Positions 6,119 through 7,357 of a stretch of 7,357 nt of DNA are shown here, piece by piece. The DNA lies in contig JAJYTK010000045.1 of NCBI GenBank assembly GCA_021793095.1, forward strand, positions 1 to 7,357, written 5' to 3'. A program made the position numbers and the translations under genes. The DNA comes from Pseudomonadota bacterium (lineage in GTDB: Bacteria; Pseudomonadota; Gammaproteobacteria; Burkholderiales; Burkholderiaceae_B). Numbering within the stretch: the first letter of the stretch is position 1; every line of letters starts with the position of its first letter. Under the pieces are notes generated by a model. The model was given only the letters and a program-made list of their open reading frames with translations, had not been told where the DNA came from and ran no database searches.

Positions 6119-7021
6119 ATGTGGTTTAAAAACCTTCGCGTCTTTCGATTGCACCCTGAATGGAACCTCAACACAGAGCAGGTGTTGCAGGCCCTTGATA
6201 AACAGCGTTTTCATTCATTGGGCAGCCAAGATCAACACACTATCGGTTGGGTTGAGCCCGCTGCCGAATATGGGCTGGCCTTATCCATAGAGCATCAACT
6301 CTTATTGTGTGCCCAAACCGAAAAAAAATTACTGCCTGCCTCTGTCATCAACCAAGCCGCTCGTGAGCGCGCTGTAGAAATAGAAAATGAACAAGGCTAC
6401 CGTCCAGGACGCAAGCAGATGCAAGAAATCAAAGAGGACGTCACTGCCATTCTTTTGCCTCGGGCTTTTTCCGTACAACGGCGCACACATGTTTGGATCG
6501 ACCCTGTGAACCATTGGTTGGTTATTGATGCCGCAGCTCAAAACGTAGCGGACGAGATTCTAGCTCTATTGGGTGAAACCTTTACCCCTTTTCCTGCCTT
6601 GCCTGTGCAGACACAAATCGCCCCATCCGGGCTCATGACACAGTGGCTAGTCGAATCATCTGACATCAGCCCTTTTCAAGTAGAACAAGACGCCGAACTA
6701 CGCGCCAAACAAGATCAACGCGCGGTCATCCGCTATGTGCGTCACGAGTTAGATCAAGCACTCATCCAAGAACAAATTGCCCAGGGCATGTATTGCAGCC
6801 GCTTGGGCCTGAGCTGGGCGGATCGTATTGAGTTTTTGCTCAATGAAAACCTAGAGTTACGGCGTGTGGCTCCTCTGGAATTACTCACAGATGAGCAGTC
6901 TCAGGCTGAATACACCCCCGAAGAGGAACTCAGCGCGACATTTTTACTGATGTGCCGTGAGTATCATGCTCTGTTAACAGACTTATTGACAAAGTTGGGC
7001 GGTGAGCGTACCCAAGAATAA
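6119..7021 (+). CDS. rdgC: Recombination-associated protein RdgC
   Basis: RdgC forms a ring-shaped dimer on double-stranded DNA and in E. coli inhibits RecA-promoted exchange; in Neisseria it affects pilin antigenic variation. The protein is 300 residues, close to 303 in E. coli. It begins MWFKNLRVFRL, the family hallmark, then GSQDQHTIGWVEP (33-45), LCAQTEKKLLPASVINQA (64-81), the LLPRAFSVQ segment (near 117-125), HVWIDPVNHWLVIDAA (129-144), LGLSWADRIEFLLNENLELRR (238-258 region) and the terminal LLTKLGGE. The ATG at 6119 is chosen because it gives the conserved N-terminus; an in-frame TTG at 6062 would add 19 unrelated residues. The ribosome site is weak (only GGATCGG about 8-14 bases upstream). 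Two TAA stops in tandem end the gene. It is divergent from recA, so inhibitor and target flank one control region. Confidence 0.96.
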   Translation: MWFKNLRVFRLHPEWNLNTEQVLQALDKQRFHSLGSQDQHTIGWVEPAAEYGLALSIEHQLLLCAQTEKKLLPASVINQAARERAVEIENEQGYRPGRKQMQEIKEDVTAILLPRAFSVQRRTHVWIDPVNHWLVIDAAAQNVADEILALLGETFTPFPALPVQTQIAPSGLMTQWLVESSDISPFQVEQDAELRAKQDQRAVIRYVRHELDQALIQEQIAQGMYCSRLGLSWADRIEFLLNENLELRRVAPLELLTDEQSQAEYTPEEELSATFLLMCREYHALLTDLLTKLGGERTQE

Positions 7022-7025
7022 TAAA

Positions 7026-7357
7026 TCAGCGGTCATAGGTACATAGGCCGTCAACATCAATTAAAGTGAGCTGACGACCTTGTACCTGTATAAACCCCCG
7101 CTTGGATAAATCATGCAAAATTCTTGAAAAATGCTCTGGGGTCAAATTTAAAAACTGAGCAATGCTGGCTTTGGGCCTTTTGAGTTCACAAGAAGCCCCA
7201 TTACGCAATGGAACGTGACTCAGCAAATACATGAGTACCCGCTGTGTCCCGGACATAAAGCTTTGTGATTCGGCCGACAAATCACCAGTGAGCGCAAATA
7301 ATCGCTTGGCCAACAAACCCAAAACCTTTTCCAAAGCATGGCCGTGCTGCGTTAGCA
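7026..7357 (-). CDS. Crp/Fnr-family transcriptional regulator, C-terminal part, runs off right edge
   Basis: About 109 C-terminal residues are present and the frame stays open to the window end, so the N-terminal cyclic-nucleotide-like sensor domain lies outside. The visible part begins with the end of the dimerisation helix (LEKVLGLLAKRLFAL), then the DNA-binding domain: TQRVLMYLLSHVP, the winged helix-turn-helix ASIAQFLNLTPEHFSRILHDLSK with the LTPEHFSR recognition turn typical of this family, and the wing GFIQVQGRQLTLIDVDGL. The effector (cAMP, oxygen via Fe-S cluster, nitric oxide, other) cannot be judged because the sensor cysteines or ligand pocket are not visible, so no gene symbol is given. 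Its TGA stop is four bases from the rdgC stop, in convergent orientation, with no terminator seen between them. Confidence 0.9.
   Translation of the reverse strand, partial: LTQHGHALEKVLGLLAKRLFALTGDLSAESQSFMSGTQRVLMYLLSHVPLRNGASCELKRPKASIAQFLNLTPEHFSRILHDLSKRGFIQVQGRQLTLIDVDGLCTYDR

Overview
The window looks like chromosomal backbone of a beta-proteobacterium, most likely an Alcaligenaceae or other Burkholderiales member with moderate GC (near 50% by eye). This rests on protein content and on gene order. As far as I recall, recA-recX-DUF2889-sucC-sucD-terC is a common arrangement in that order. I could not run a search, so the family-level placement is inference.

Layout: eight genes read leftward (minus strand) in one long run from the recA promoter near 5870: recA (5793-4705), recX (4650-4207), a DUF2889 gene (4106-3534), sucC (3485-2316), sucD (2264-1383), a TerC-family membrane protein (1355-648), an unnamed 42-residue membrane protein (651-523) and the first half of hemC (496 to the left edge). 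rdgC (6119-7021) is divergent from recA. It ends 4 bases from the stop of a convergent Crp/Fnr-type regulator, of which only the C-terminal part lies inside the right edge.

Functionally there are two blocks. The right block is recombination and SOS: RecA, its modulator RecX, and RdgC, a DNA-binding protein known to restrain RecA. recA has a textbook LexA box, TACTGTATAAAAACACAGTA (plus-strand reading), touching a TATACT -10 element. A hairpin and U-rich terminator follows recA, so recX probably depends on read-through. The left block is metabolic: the two subunits of succinyl-CoA synthetase, a likely metal exporter of the TerC family and an early haem-biosynthesis enzyme. DUF2889 sits between the blocks, with a possible extended -10 promoter before it and a possible terminator after it.

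The only stretch above 300 bases without a gene is the recA-rdgC divergent region (5794-6118). I found no mobile element, CRISPR array, RNA gene, prophage gene or recognisable undescribed system. The less characterised items are the DUF2889 protein and the 42-residue membrane protein overlapping terC.
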